NCBI GenBank assembly: GCA_014653385.1
Contig: JACWER010000010.1
Location: 1-56,006 of the forward strand
Direction of reading: 5' to 3'
DNA: 56,006 nucleotides
Source: Pelagibacterales bacterium SAG-MED50
GTDB taxonomy: Bacteria > Pseudomonadota > Alphaproteobacteria > Pelagibacterales > Pelagibacteraceae
This document shows, in pieces, positions 43,271 through 54,683 of this stretch. The notes below the pieces were generated by a model, which saw only the letters and a program-made list of their open reading frames with translations, was not told the DNA's origin and did no database searches. How positions within the stretch are numbered: the stretch's first letter is position 1; each line of letters opens with the position of its first letter. Both the position numbers and the translations under genes were made by a program.

Positions 43271-43768
43271 ATGATATTAAGTAAAATTTTAAAAAATGGA
43301 TTTCTGATACTAGCGGCGTGCTTGGTTTTAACAGCGTGTGCAACAAAAAAAGAAGTTACTACCGCTCCTGAAATTTCAGGTCAAATTCAAGGTGACACAT
43401 ATACTGGAGATGACACAGTTAAATATTTAGCTGACGGTGTTCCAGATAGAGTTTTCTTTGCAACAAATGAGTCAATTTTAACTACAGCTTCTAGAGAAAC
43501 TTTAAGAGCACAAGCTGCTTGGATGAGAAAAAATTCTAATATTAATGTAGTTGTAGAAGGACATGCTGATGAAAGAGGCACAAGAGAGTATAACTTAGCT
43601 CTAGGAGAAAGAAGAGCAAATTCAGCTAAAGACTATTTAATGACCTACGGAATTTCTTCGGACAGAATATCAATTCTAAGCTATGGTAAAGAAAGACCAG
43701 TTGATGCTGGCTCTACTCCTTTAGCTTGGTCAAAAAACAGAAGATCAGTAACTGTTAAAGCAAATTAG
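43271..43768 (+). CDS. pal: Pal, peptidoglycan-associated lipoprotein
   Basis: A 165-residue OmpA-like lipoprotein. The signal peptide ends with the lipobox LTAC (LILAACLVLTAC), so Cys20 of the mature start is lipidated. The OmpA domain contains NINVVVEGHADERGTREYNL and LGERRANSAKDYL, which bind diaminopimelate in peptidoglycan. I choose the ATG at 43271 over a TTG at 43244 because a clear AAGGAG ribosome site lies 7 nt upstream and the signal peptide is then normal. A terminator follows at 43781-43820. Confidence 0.95.
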   Translation: MILSKILKNGFLILAACLVLTACATKKEVTTAPEISGQIQGDTYTGDDTVKYLADGVPDRVFFATNESILTTASRETLRAQAAWMRKNSNINVVVEGHADERGTREYNLALGERRANSAKDYLMTYGISSDRISILSYGKERPVDAGSTPLAWSKNRRSVTVKAN

Positions 43769-43780
43769 TAATTTAAATTT

Positions 43781-43820
43781 AAAGACCCTAAAACATAAGA
43801 GTTTAAGGGTCTTTTTTTTG
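43781..43820 (+). terminator. Rho-independent terminator after pal
   Basis: AAAGACCCT (43781-43789) pairs with AGGGTCTTT (43806-43814), with three further A:T pairs inside after one mismatch, followed by a run of eight T. The stem is the strongest of its kind in the window and should end the tolQRAB-pal transcript, or cut down read-through to ybgF. Confidence 0.85.
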
Positions 43821-43850
43821 CCATTTTTATAACCATAAATCTATCCAACA

Positions 43851-44846
43851 ATGAGATTTACACTTAAGATAATATTTTTAATTTTATTTAATTTAAGTTT
43901 TTTAAGTAATTCTTTTGGAGATAATCATAATATTTATGAAACTTTGGAAATTATTAAGAATGATCTGAAAACTCTTGAAAGAGCAGTTTATTCTGGTTCA
44001 TTCGAAATCAACACATCATCATCTAATGAAGACTCAAGTATTGGTTTAGACAGTAACTCAGAGGATGTACTCACAAGACATTTATTAAAATTATCTGAAG
44101 TTGAGGATCAATTTAGACAATTAACTAATAAGTTTGAGGAAATTAATTTTAAACTTGATAAATTATCTAATAGGTTATCAAAAATTCAAGCAGATAACCA
44201 GATACGATTTCAAGATATAGAGTCTTCAATAAGTTCGGGTGAAATTACAACTCAATTAACATCAAAACCAAAAATAGACACAAAAAATGAAATATTACCT
44301 GGGAGTTCTCAACCACAAGATTTAGGTACAATTACATACAAAGATACTGAGACATCTGAAACTTCTCAACAAATTCAATCAGTGGATACCACTGCAACTG
44401 TGTTAACCGAAACCTTTCAAGCTGAAGAAAAATTATTACCTCAAGATTTAACTCCAAAGAAACAGTATGAATTTGCAACAAGTTTTTTAAAAGTTGGTGA
44501 TTATACTACAGCTGAAAGAGCTTTTAGAGAATTTGTTTTAGACAATAGTGAGCATGAATTAGCTGGTAGTGCTCAGTACTGGTATGCAGAAACATTTAGA
44601 ATAAGACAACTTTATACTGATGCTGCATCTGCTTATTTAGAAGGTTATCAAAAATATCCAAAAGGTAATAAGGCTCCTATAAATTTGTTAAAACTTGGTG
44701 TATCAATGGTTCAGATTGGAGAAAAAGATCAAGGTTGTAAAATGATAAATGGAGTAGAGTTACAATACCCTAAGGCTAATCAATCAGTAATTCAAAAAGC
44801 AAAATATGAGTCTAAAAAATTCGAATGCATCAAAGAAGACTCATAA
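43851..44846 (+). CDS. cpoB: Tol-Pal system protein YbgF/CpoB
   Basis: A 331-residue periplasmic protein. The signal peptide is MRFTLKIIFLILFNLSFLSNS-like (residues 1-22). A coiled-coil trimer region follows (about residues 70-125), then a low-complexity Ser/Thr-rich linker, and C-terminal TPR repeats from about residue 205 (LTPKKQYEFATSFLKVGDYT, AERAFREFV, AQYWYAETFRIRQLYTDAAS). CpoB coordinates peptidoglycan synthesis with Tol-driven outer-membrane constriction. Its long linker makes it larger than the E. coli protein (about 263 residues). It overlaps the following tilS by 41 nt. Confidence 0.92.
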   Translation: MRFTLKIIFLILFNLSFLSNSFGDNHNIYETLEIIKNDLKTLERAVYSGSFEINTSSSNEDSSIGLDSNSEDVLTRHLLKLSEVEDQFRQLTNKFEEINFKLDKLSNRLSKIQADNQIRFQDIESSISSGEITTQLTSKPKIDTKNEILPGSSQPQDLGTITYKDTETSETSQQIQSVDTTATVLTETFQAEEKLLPQDLTPKKQYEFATSFLKVGDYTTAERAFREFVLDNSEHELAGSAQYWYAETFRIRQLYTDAASAYLEGYQKYPKGNKAPINLLKLGVSMVQIGEKDQGCKMINGVELQYPKANQSVIQKAKYESKKFECIKEDS

Positions 44847-45831
44847 GTTTTTATTAAATAAATTAAAAGATAGACGAACTCTTAAAATCTATAAAAAATT
44901 TGAGAATGAATTAGCAATTAATAAAAATTTTATTGTAGCTGTTTCAGGAGGCCCAGACAGTCTTGCACTGTCTTTTTTATCAAAGATCTATTCAATCAAA
45001 AAATCTTTGGATGCAAAATATTTTATTGTTGATCATGGATTGAGAAAAAACTCAACAACAGAAGCCAAAAATGTTCAAAAAAAATTAAAAAATTTCTCTA
45101 TAAAATTAAATATTTTAACTTGGAGAGGATTTAAGCCAAAGAAAAATATTCAATCTATTGCCAGAGAAAAAAGATACAAATTGTTATGTGATAGAGCAAA
45201 AAAATACAGAATAGAAAATATTCTAGTTGGCCATCATTTAGATGATTTATTTGAAAATTTTTTTATAAGAATTTTAAGAGGAAGTGGTTTGCAAGGATTA
45301 GTCTCTTTAGATAGAGAGACACAAAGAAACAATATTAATCTAATTAGACCCTTAATAAACATTGAAAAAGATGATTTAGTTTATATTAGCAAACTTGTTT
45401 TTAAATCATATATTATAGATCCATCAAATGAAGATGATAAGTTTAAAAGAGTTAAAGTTAGAAATTTATTAAAAGAATTAAGCTTAGAGGGATTGGATAA
45501 AAATAAATTTTTTTCAACAATAAAAAATTTAAAATTTGCTAATCAAAATATAAAATTTTATACAAAAAAAAACTTAGAAGAAAATGTAACTATTTTTCAA
45601 AAAAAACAAAATGCTATTCTAAAAGAAAATTTTTTTTCTCAATCAGAAGAAGTTATATTTAGGTCTTTTGGTGAGGTAATAAAAATTATAGGAAAAAAAT
45701 ATTATACTGTTAGAGGAAAAAAAATTGATAAGATTATTGATTTAGTAAAATCTAAATCATCATTTAAAGTTACTTTAGGAGGATGTGTAATTAAAAAGGT
45801 TAATGAAACCATTATATTGTCAAAAGAGTAA
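44806..45831 (+). CDS. tilS: tRNA(Ile)-lysidine synthetase
   Basis: A 341-residue PP-loop enzyme. FIVAVSGGPDSLALSFLSK (about residues 42-60) holds the SGGPDS ATP motif, then VDHGLRKNSTTEAKN, VGHHLDDLFENFFIRILRGS and the GLVSL region that typify TilS. It puts lysidine on C34 of the AUA-reading tRNA-Ile, so the tRNA reads AUA and not AUG, an essential step. The N-terminus starts inside cpoB and has about 20 extra residues before the ATP motif; no other start codon lies in frame. The C-terminal substrate-binding domain is short. Confidence 0.93.
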   Translation: MSLKNSNASKKTHKFLLNKLKDRRTLKIYKKFENELAINKNFIVAVSGGPDSLALSFLSKIYSIKKSLDAKYFIVDHGLRKNSTTEAKNVQKKLKNFSIKLNILTWRGFKPKKNIQSIAREKRYKLLCDRAKKYRIENILVGHHLDDLFENFFIRILRGSGLQGLVSLDRETQRNNINLIRPLINIEKDDLVYISKLVFKSYIIDPSNEDDKFKRVKVRNLLKELSLEGLDKNKFFSTIKNLKFANQNIKFYTKKNLEENVTIFQKKQNAILKENFFSQSEEVIFRSFGEVIKIIGKKYYTVRGKKIDKIIDLVKSKSSFKVTLGGCVIKKVNETIILSKE

Positions 45832-45897
45832 TAAAATATAAATATTTAATGATATTTTGTCACTTGTTAATCTTGTAATAATTCTTATCTTACAATT

Positions 45898-47805
<1,908 letters not shown>

Positions 47806-47814
47806 CAAAAAGTA

Positions 47815-48867
47815 ATGAGAAGATATTACACTAGAGTGTGTAATTTCTATTACGGTAAAGAGTCAAGATTACTAGTCAATACTAATAAATCGATTCCTCT
47901 TAATGGAAATATAAATATTTCATTTGATCATATCGAAATAATATCAAGAACTTCAAAAAAAAAAATCCCTATAAATAAAATTAATAGTTTAGCAAAATCA
48001 TTAAAAAAATTAATTAAATTAGATTTAGAAAAAATAAGATCAAAGAAAAAAAATTTTTCAAATTTAAATTTTATACAAATTCCAAATATAATGGGAGTAT
48101 TAAACCTCACACCAGATAGTTTCTCGGATGGAGGAAAATTTAATACAAAAAACAAGGGTTTAAAACATGCTTTAGAAATGTTTAACTCAGGAGCAAATAT
48201 TATTGACATAGGTGGGGAGTCTACTCGCCCAGGATCAAAAGCAATAGATAATAAAACAGAATGGAAAAGAATAGAAAAAATAGTAAAATTAATAAGTAAA
48301 AAAATTCCAATGTCTTTAGATACTAGAAAATCTGAAGTTATGAAAAAAGGAATTAAGTATGGAGTTAAAATTATTAATGATGTCTCTGGATTAGATTACG
48401 ACCCTGAAACTATTAATGTTTTAAAAAAATATAAAATACCTTTTGTTATCCAGCATTCACAAGGAACACCTGAAAAAATGCAAAATAAACCAAGGTATAA
48501 AAATGAATTGTTAGATATTTTTGATTTTTTTGAGAAGAAGATAAAATCTTTAAAAAAAATTGGCATTAAACATAACAATATCATTATTGATCCAGGAATA
48601 GGTTTTGGAAAAAATTTGAAACATAATATGAATCTTATTAGAAATATTTCTATTTTTCATTCTCTAGGTTTTCCTATACTTGTGGGTAACTCAAAAAAAA
48701 GATTTATTAAAGAAATAGCAGGAAAAAATGATACAAAAAGTAGAATTGGAGGAACAATGACGTCTTCAATTTATCTGATGATGCAGGGTGTGCAAATCTT
48801 AAGAATACATGATGTAAATGAATTGCTTCAGGGTGTAAAAGTCTTTAAAGAAATAATGAAATATTAA
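47815..48867 (+). CDS. folP: Dihydropteroate synthase
   Basis: A 350-residue TIM-barrel enzyme that joins p-aminobenzoate to hydroxymethyl-dihydropterin diphosphate. The catalytic core starts near residue 92 with IMGVLNLTPDSFSDGGKF and has DIGGESTRPGS, LDTRKSEVM, INDVSGL, IIDPGIGFGK and GNSKKRFI. The first 90 residues are an extension (with a beta-rich start and a basic coiled helix) similar in kind to that of other alphaproteobacterial FolP; its role is unknown. It overlaps glmM by one base. It lies 9 nt after ftsH. Confidence 0.93.
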   Translation: MRRYYTRVCNFYYGKESRLLVNTNKSIPLNGNINISFDHIEIISRTSKKKIPINKINSLAKSLKKLIKLDLEKIRSKKKNFSNLNFIQIPNIMGVLNLTPDSFSDGGKFNTKNKGLKHALEMFNSGANIIDIGGESTRPGSKAIDNKTEWKRIEKIVKLISKKIPMSLDTRKSEVMKKGIKYGVKIINDVSGLDYDPETINVLKKYKIPFVIQHSQGTPEKMQNKPRYKNELLDIFDFFEKKIKSLKKIGIKHNNIIIDPGIGFGKNLKHNMNLIRNISIFHSLGFPILVGNSKKRFIKEIAGKNDTKSRIGGTMTSSIYLMMQGVQILRIHDVNELLQGVKVFKEIMKY

Positions 48868-50198
48868 TGACAAAAAAATATTTTGGGACCGATGGAATAA
48901 GAGGCGCAATTAATAGCAAGCATATCAATGGAGATATGTTTTTTAAGTTTGGACTAGCATCAGGAACATATTTTAAATCGCAAAAAAAAAGAAAACAAAC
49001 GGCAATTATAGCTAAAGATACAAGATTATCTGGTTATACGCTTGAACCTGCGCTTGTTTCAGGATTGGCCTCAGCTGGAATGCATGTTTATACATTTGGC
49101 CCTATGCCAACAAATGGTTTGGCCATGTTAACTAAAACAATGAAAGCTAATATGGGTATTATGATAACTGCTTCTCACAATCCTCATAATGATAATGGTT
49201 TAAAATTATTTGGTCCAGATGGTATGAAATTATCTGATAACATAGAAAAAAAAATTGAAAAGTTAATAGATAAAAAAATTTTAATAAATCTTTCTAGTCC
49301 TGAAAAATTAGGTAGAGTTAAAAGATTAGAGAGTGGAACGAAAGAATATTTAAACATTATTAAAAAAAATTTTCCAAAAGAATTTAATTTAAGAGGTCTT
49401 AGAATAGTAATCGATTGTGCAAATGGAGCAGGTTATAAAGCTGGACCAGAATTGCTAAAGTCTTTAGGAGCAAAAGTGATTGCGGTTGGTATAAATCCAA
49501 ATGGAATAAATATTAATAAAAACTGTGGTTCGACTTATCCTAATAAGATAAAACTTGCGGTAAAAAAATACAAAGCTCATCTTGGTATTTCTTTAGATGG
49601 TGATGCTGATAGAATTATTATGAGTGATGAATTAGGAAATATAATTGATGGAGATCAAATAATTGCAGCAATAGCCACAAGATGGAAAAACAAAAAAATG
49701 TTAAAAGGTGGAGTTATAGGAACTTTAATGTCTAATTATGGTTTGGAAAAATTTTTTGAAGCTAATAAGATAAAATTTATTAGAGCAAACGTTGGAGATA
49801 GGTATGTAAAAGAAAAAATGCAAAAAAATAATTTTAATCTAGGTGGCGAACAATCTGGACACATTATTTTAGGTAAATTCGCAACAACAGGAGATGGTTT
49901 GTTAGTAGCATTAGAAGTTTTATTTGCTTTAAGAAAAGGAAAAAAAGCCAGTTCTTTCTTTAATAAGTTTAAAAAAACTCCTCAAATTCTAGAAAATATA
50001 TTAGTTAAAGATAGATCTATAATTAAAAGCTCATATGTAAAAAAATCTATTAAAAAAGCGCAAAAATTAATGAATGGTCATGGAAGAATACTTGTAAGAG
50101 CGTCAGGTACAGAGTCAAAAATAAGAGTTATGGGTGAAAGTGAAAACAAAAAACTTTTAGAGAAGTGTATAAATATTATTTTAACTAAAATAAAGTGA
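48867..50198 (+). CDS. glmM: Phosphoglucosamine mutase
   Basis: A 443-residue alpha-D-phosphohexomutase. FGTDGIRGAIN is at the N-terminus, the phosphoserine is Ser103 in ITASHNPHNDNGLK, the Mg loop DGDADR is at about residues 244-249, and the sugar loop GGEQSGH and phosphate loop RASGTESKIRVM follow. It converts glucosamine-6-P to glucosamine-1-P, the precursor of UDP-GlcNAc, which also feeds the island's nucleotide-sugar enzymes. Its stop overlaps the GTG of thiD by 4 nt. Confidence 0.97.
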   Translation: MTKKYFGTDGIRGAINSKHINGDMFFKFGLASGTYFKSQKKRKQTAIIAKDTRLSGYTLEPALVSGLASAGMHVYTFGPMPTNGLAMLTKTMKANMGIMITASHNPHNDNGLKLFGPDGMKLSDNIEKKIEKLIDKKILINLSSPEKLGRVKRLESGTKEYLNIIKKNFPKEFNLRGLRIVIDCANGAGYKAGPELLKSLGAKVIAVGINPNGININKNCGSTYPNKIKLAVKKYKAHLGISLDGDADRIIMSDELGNIIDGDQIIAAIATRWKNKKMLKGGVIGTLMSNYGLEKFFEANKIKFIRANVGDRYVKEKMQKNNFNLGGEQSGHIILGKFATTGDGLLVALEVLFALRKGKKASSFFNKFKKTPQILENILVKDRSIIKSSYVKKSIKKAQKLMNGHGRILVRASGTESKIRVMGESENKKLLEKCINIILTKIK

Positions 50199-51007
50199 AG
50201 CCTAATTCTAAAGTATTAATTATTGCAGGATCCGACTCATCAGGTGGGGCCGGAATTCAAGCAGATATCAAAACTATTACTGCACTTGGATCTTACGCGA
50301 TGACTGCAATTACTGCTATTACATCCCAAAACACAACAGGAGTTAAATCAATTGTTCCAATTCCACCAAAAGAAATTTCAAATCAGATTTTATTCACAGC
50401 TAAAGATATTAAGCCTGATGCAATTAAGATTGGTATGTTACATTCTACAAAGGTAATAGATTCAGTTATAAGTTCTCTTAAATTTATTAAAACAAATAAA
50501 ATAGTTCTCGATCCTGTAATGGTTGCAAAAGGGGGAACAAAATTAATAGATGATAAAGCAATTAATTTACTAAAAACCAAATTAGTAAAAAGAATATCAT
50601 TAATTACTCCCAATATTCCTGAAGCTGAAATATTAGCCAATATGAATATAAAATGTAAAGAAGATATGATCTTTGCAGCTTACAAATTAATAGAAATTGG
50701 CGCAAATAATGTATTGATTAAAGGAGGACATTTAACTTCAAATATTGTCCAAGATATATTTGTTTCAAAATCTGATATTAAAATTTTTAATAGTAAAAGA
50801 TACAATACAAAAAATACCCATGGAACAGGTTGTACTTTATCTAGTGCAATCACTACATTTTTATCATGTGGAAAAACTATAATGAAATCTTGTGAGCTTG
50901 GTATTAAGTATGTAAGTTCAGGCATAAGAACTAATCCTAAATACGGTAAAGGTCATGGCCCAATTAATCATCTCCATACAATCAATATAGAAAGAAAATT
51001 TAGGTAA
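50195..51007 (+). CDS. thiD: Hydroxymethylpyrimidine/phosphomethylpyrimidine kinase
   Basis: A 270-residue ribokinase-fold enzyme that phosphorylates HMP twice for thiamine synthesis. Motifs: [18 protein letters not shown] near residues 10-27, [26 protein letters not shown], and the catalytic [20 protein letters not shown] with the Asp usually present replaced by a Thr-Gly context (GTGC kept). The start is GTG at 50195, overlapping glmM. SAR11 needs external HMP, so ThiD would act on imported precursor; this is established for cultured relatives, not shown here. Confidence 0.92.
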   Translation: MKPNSKVLIIAGSDSSGGAGIQADIKTITALGSYAMTAITAITSQNTTGVKSIVPIPPKEISNQILFTAKDIKPDAIKIGMLHSTKVIDSVISSLKFIKTNKIVLDPVMVAKGGTKLIDDKAINLLKTKLVKRISLITPNIPEAEILANMNIKCKEDMIFAAYKLIEIGANNVLIKGGHLTSNIVQDIFVSKSDIKIFNSKRYNTKNTHGTGCTLSSAITTFLSCGKTIMKSCELGIKYVSSGIRTNPKYGKGHGPINHLHTINIERKFR

Positions 51008-52299
51008 TGAAAAATATAGTTGTAGTTGGGTCTCAATGGGGTGATGAAGGAAAAGGTAAAATCGTTGATTGGCTTTCTGAACAAGCAGATGTAGTAATTA
51101 GATTTCAAGGAGGGCATAATGCAGGTCATACACTAGTAATTGATGGTGTGACTTATAAGTTGAGATTATTACCATCTGGAATTGTACGAAAAAATAAAAT
51201 TTCAATTATTGGAAATGGAGTTGTTGTTGATCCTTGGGCATTACTAGAAGAAATTGAGGAAATTAAATCAAAAGGAGTTGATGTAAGCATCAATAATTTT
51301 ATTATTTCTGAAGCTGCAAATTTAATTTTACCATTTCATAGAGAAATGGATGAAATAAGAGAGGATGCAGCAGGAAAAGGAAAAATTGGAACAACTAGAA
51401 GAGGTATTGGTCCAGCATATGAAGACAAAGTTGGAAGACGATCTATTAGAGTAATGGATCTTAGATCTGAAAAAAATTTAGATCAAAGATTAGAATCTGT
51501 TTTAGTTCATCACAATGCAATTAGAAAAGGTCTTGGAAAAAAAATTTTTGAAAAAGAACAGTTAAAATCTGACTTATTAAACATTGCACCTCAAATATTG
51601 AAGTTTTCTCAGCCAGTTTGGCTCAAGATTGATGAGTTTAAAAAACAAAAAAAGAAAATTCTTTTTGAAGGCGCTCAGGGAATTTTATTAGATGTAGATC
51701 ATGGCACTTACCCTTATGTAACATCCTCTAATACAGTTGCATCAAGTGCTGCAACAGGTACAGGATGTGGCCCAAACTCAATTAATTATGTTTTGGGAAT
51801 TACAAAAGCCTACACAACTAGAGTTGGTGAAGGTCCTTTTCCAACTGAATTAACTGATGATGTGGGAGAATTATTAGGCACACGTGGAAAAGAGTTTGGC
51901 ACTGTGACTAGTAGAAAAAGAAGATGTGGCTGGTTTGATGGTGTATTGGTAAGGCAAACAATAAAAATTTCAGGCATCCATGGTATTGCACTTACTAAAC
52001 TTGATGTTCTTGATGAATTAGATGAAATTAAAATGTGTGTTGAATATGAGCTTGATGGAAAAAAGATAGATTATTTACCTGCAGCACTTGAAGACCAACT
52101 AAAAATAAAACCAATCTATAAAATCTTTCCTGGATGGAAAACATCTACTAATGGAATTAAAGATATGGTTGCTTTACCTGAAAATGCAAAAAAATATATT
52201 CATGCAGTAGAGGAATTTATAGGTGCAAAAGTTTCTAGCGTATCAACTAGCCCTGAAAGAGATGATACTATTTTAATTGAGAATCCTTTTGATATTTAA
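51007..52299 (+). CDS. purA: Adenylosuccinate synthetase
   Basis: A 430-residue enzyme that condenses IMP and aspartate with [21 protein letters not shown] is at residues 8-25, [10 protein letters not shown] follows, and the IMP loop [24 protein letters not shown] and [15 protein letters not shown] are intact. The gene overlaps thiD by one base and meets rpoH tail-to-tail with a 4-base overlap, so no terminator can lie between the two coding regions; transcripts must end inside or beyond the opposite gene. Confidence 0.97.
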   Translation: MKNIVVVGSQWGDEGKGKIVDWLSEQADVVIRFQGGHNAGHTLVIDGVTYKLRLLPSGIVRKNKISIIGNGVVVDPWALLEEIEEIKSKGVDVSINNFIISEAANLILPFHREMDEIREDAAGKGKIGTTRRGIGPAYEDKVGRRSIRVMDLRSEKNLDQRLESVLVHHNAIRKGLGKKIFEKEQLKSDLLNIAPQILKFSQPVWLKIDEFKKQKKKILFEGAQGILLDVDHGTYPYVTSSNTVASSAATGTGCGPNSINYVLGITKAYTTRVGEGPFPTELTDDVGELLGTRGKEFGTVTSRKRRCGWFDGVLVRQTIKISGIHGIALTKLDVLDELDEIKMCVEYELDGKKIDYLPAALEDQLKIKPIYKIFPGWKTSTNGIKDMVALPENAKKYIHAVEEFIGAKVSSVSTSPERDDTILIENPFDI

Positions 52300-53189
52300 T
52301 TTACTGGCAGCAGATTTTTAGATTTTGCCATAAGTAGCATTTGCTTTTGTAATTTCTCAAATGCTTTGTTTTCAATTTGTCTTACTCTTTCTCTACTGAT
52401 TTTATGTTTTTTACTTAAATCTTCCAAAGTTATTGGGTTATCATTTAATCTTCTAGAGTATAAAATTTCTTTTTCTCTTTCATTTAAGACTTTAATTGAA
52501 TTTTTTAATAGATCTTTTCTTTGCTCCATTTCTTCTTGATGAGCATACTTTAAATCATGGTCGAGCTCTTTATCAACCAACCAATCTTGCCATTCATCTC
52601 CATCTTCACCAACTTGAGCATTTAATGAAAACTCTTTACCAGAAAGCCTTCTATTCATTGAAACAACTTCATCTTTACTCACATCTAGTTTATCGGCTAT
52701 TTCATTCACATGCTCATCTCTTAAATCACCCTCTGCTTGAGGTGCAATTTGATTTTTTATTTTTTTAAGATTGAAAAATAATTTCTTTTGAGCTGTGGTA
52801 GTTCCTATTTTAACTAAGCTCCAAGATCTTAATATATATTCCTGGATAGAAGCCTTGATCCACCACATAGCGTATGTTGCTAATCTAAAACCTTTTTCAG
52901 GTTCAAATTTTTTAACTGCTTGCATAAGACCAACATTACCCTCAGAAATCATTTCATTTACAGGTAGACCATATCCTTTGTAGCCCATTGCAATTTTGGC
53001 TACTAACCTTAAATGGCTTGTTACTAATTTTTCAGCTGCTTTGATATTGCCTGTAGTTTTCCAATTTTTTGCTAACATGTATTCTTCTTCTGCAGCTAGC
53101 ATTGGAAATTTCTTTATTTGATCTAAATATGCAGATAGACCCCCTTCATTTGAAAGAGCTGGTACATTGCTGTTAAAAGTTCTGTTCAT
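52296..53189 (-). CDS. rpoH: RNA polymerase sigma-32 factor RpoH
   Basis: A 297-residue heat-shock sigma factor. Region 1.2/2 contains [22 protein letters not shown] and [20 protein letters not shown]; region 2.4 has [26 protein letters not shown]. The RpoH box [11 protein letters not shown] that separates sigma-32 from RpoD is present. Region 4 has [20 protein letters not shown]. It directs transcription of chaperones and proteases, including FtsH. The gene is on the minus strand downstream of rluD (41-nt spacer) and overlaps the end of purA by 4 nt. Confidence 0.95.
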   Translation of the reverse strand: MNRTFNSNVPALSNEGGLSAYLDQIKKFPMLAAEEEYMLAKNWKTTGNIKAAEKLVTSHLRLVAKIAMGYKGYGLPVNEMISEGNVGLMQAVKKFEPEKGFRLATYAMWWIKASIQEYILRSWSLVKIGTTTAQKKLFFNLKKIKNQIAPQAEGDLRDEHVNEIADKLDVSKDEVVSMNRRLSGKEFSLNAQVGEDGDEWQDWLVDKELDHDLKYAHQEEMEQRKDLLKNSIKVLNEREKEILYSRRLNDNPITLEDLSKKHKISRERVRQIENKAFEKLQKQMLLMAKSKNLLPVN

Positions 53190-53230
53190 CGCTGTATTTA
53201 TTTAATTAACTATATTAAATTTTCAATGAT

Positions 53231-54211
53231 TTATTTGTTAGTATTTCTAAGCATTTTTAATAAATTATTTAGTTCTTGTGGTAAAATTGAGGAAAAAATC
53301 ATTTCCTCACTAGTTCTTGGATGAATAAATCCTAGAGTTTTTGCATGTAAAAATTGTCTATTTAATTTAGAGATCAAACTTTCTAATCCTATATCTATAT
53401 TTTTTAGCTTCTTATATTTTTTTTTATATTTATCATCTCCTACAATGCTGTTTCCCATATAAGTCATATGAACACGAATTTGGTGAGTTCTTCCAGTTTC
53501 TAGTTTACACTCAACTAAACTTAATGTTGGCGTTTTATCATTTTCAAAAATTTCTATAGTTTTATAATTTGTAATTGCATGTTTACCTTTAGATCTACTA
53601 ACTTCCATTAATTGTCTATTCTTTGAGCTTCGAGTTACAAAAGTATCAATTCTACCAGATGAAGGTCTTAGTTTGCCCCAAATCAAAAGCTGATAAACTC
53701 TTGTGATTGTATGGTCACTAAATTGTTTTGATAAATTTTCATGTGTCTCATTATTTTTTGCAATAACCACTAAACCTGACGTATTTTTATCAATTCTATG
53801 TACAATACCTGGTCTAAGTTCATCTCCGATATTTGATAGTGAGTTTTTATCATAATGGATTAATGCATTGACAATTGTTTTGTCATAATTTCCTGCACCT
53901 GGATGCATAATTATTCCAGCTGGCTTATTTATCACTAATAAATCCTCATCTTCATGAATTATTTCTAGTTTAAAGTCATAAGGTTTCAAAGAAGCTTCTT
54001 GAGGTTCTGGTATGCTAAGGCTTAATTTGTCACCAGTTAAAACTTTTTTTGAAGGACTGTTAATAATTTGATTATTTAGTTTTAGTTTTTCTTTAAGGAT
54101 TAAATTTTTGATTCTAGTTCTGCTAATTAATTCTTCTCTTTTGTTGATTAATACATCAACTCTTAGATTATTTTCATTTTCTTCAACTATAAAATTAATG
54201 TTTTTTTCCAT
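53231..54211 (-). CDS. rluD: RluA-family ribosomal large subunit pseudouridine synthase (RluD-like)
   Basis: A 326-residue enzyme with an N-terminal S4 RNA-binding domain (LRVDVLINKREELISRTRIK) and the PseudoU_synth_2 catalytic domain: LLVINKPAGIIMHPGAGNYD, GIVHRIDKNTSGLVVIAKN with the catalytic Asp, and LETGRTHQIRVHMTYMGNSI. It isomerises uridines in 23S rRNA helix 69. I start at the ATG at 54211 because a longer frame would run antisense through the tRNA gene. The pairing of rluD and rpoH is common in alphaproteobacteria. Confidence 0.92.
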   Translation of the reverse strand: MEKNINFIVEENENNLRVDVLINKREELISRTRIKNLILKEKLKLNNQIINSPSKKVLTGDKLSLSIPEPQEASLKPYDFKLEIIHEDEDLLVINKPAGIIMHPGAGNYDKTIVNALIHYDKNSLSNIGDELRPGIVHRIDKNTSGLVVIAKNNETHENLSKQFSDHTITRVYQLLIWGKLRPSSGRIDTFVTRSSKNRQLMEVSRSKGKHAITNYKTIEIFENDKTPTLSLVECKLETGRTHQIRVHMTYMGNSIVGDDKYKKKYKKLKNIDIGLESLISKLNRQFLHAKTLGFIHPRTSEEMIFSSILPQELNNLLKMLRNTNK

Positions 54212-54234
54212 AAAATGTAATATTAATACTATAT

Positions 54235-54311
54235 GCGCTTGTAGCTCAACTGGATAGAGCGCCTGACTTCGGATCAGGAGGTTCTGGGTTCGACTCCTAG
54301 CAGGCGCGCCA
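54235..54311 (+). tRNA. tRNA-Arg (TCG)
   Basis: Acceptor stem GCGCTTG pairs with CAGGCGC (one G:T pair), then the discriminator G and encoded CCA at 54309-54311. The D-arm is AGCTCAACTGGATAGAGC, the anticodon loop CTTCGGA gives TCG between CCTGA and TCAGG stems, and the T-arm TTCTGGGTTCGACTCCTAG-type sequence is intact (77 nt). It diverges from rluD with 23 nt between, so its promoter overlaps the start of rluD. It is directly followed by a gene-poor stretch and surface genes, a common place for island insertion. Confidence 0.95.
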
Positions 54312-54683
54312 CTAAAAATATTGAGCTTTCTTAATTTTCTCATCATTTAAAAAAGTCAAGATCAAAACAATTATGAACGAAATAGATACTGATGAAGAGT
54401 GTAAAACTGAAGCAAGCTTATTTTCTTTAAAAATTTTTTTTAAGTATATTAAGTTTATTTGATTTTAAGGTAATTAGATACCTATAAACTTTAAAAGCAG
54501 TCATAGAGTAAAATATTGTTTACAAATATTCGATCATTCTATAATTAAAAGATTCATAATTAATTTAAACATTTAAGTAATAAGTAAATTTTTTTGTATT
54601 AAATATTGAAATTTAAGCTTTAGGCCATAATACAAATTTATAAATTGACTTTGTGCTAAAGTGTCAATTAAGAGGAATATGAA
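54312..54683. other. Intergenic region, no supported gene; hairpin before the methyltransferase
   Basis: This 372-nt A/T-rich stretch contains one small frame (54373-54462, 29 codons, MNEIDTDEECKTEAS then hydrophobic/basic) with no ribosome site or homology I know; I do not call it. At 54645-54667 the sequence TTGACTTTGTGCTAAAGTGTCAA folds as an ACTTT/AAAGT stem flanked by TTG/CAA with a two-base bulge; TTGACT also resembles a -35 box. It lies 17 nt before the methyltransferase start, which has an AGAGG ribosome site at 54671-54675. It may be a promoter or an operator for that gene. Confidence 0.5.

Noticed and set aside
45857..45891. Promoter-like boxes before ftsH
   Set aside because: TTGTCA is present but no -10 box has acceptable spacing, and no sigma-32 pattern is visible.
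54212..54346. Upstream extension of the pseudouridine synthase
   Set aside because: It would be encoded antisense to tRNA-Arg; the ATG at 54211 gives the standard N-terminus of the family.
54373..54462. 29-codon frame after tRNA-Arg
   Set aside because: No ribosome site or homology that I recognise; could be a gene remnant but cannot be supported.
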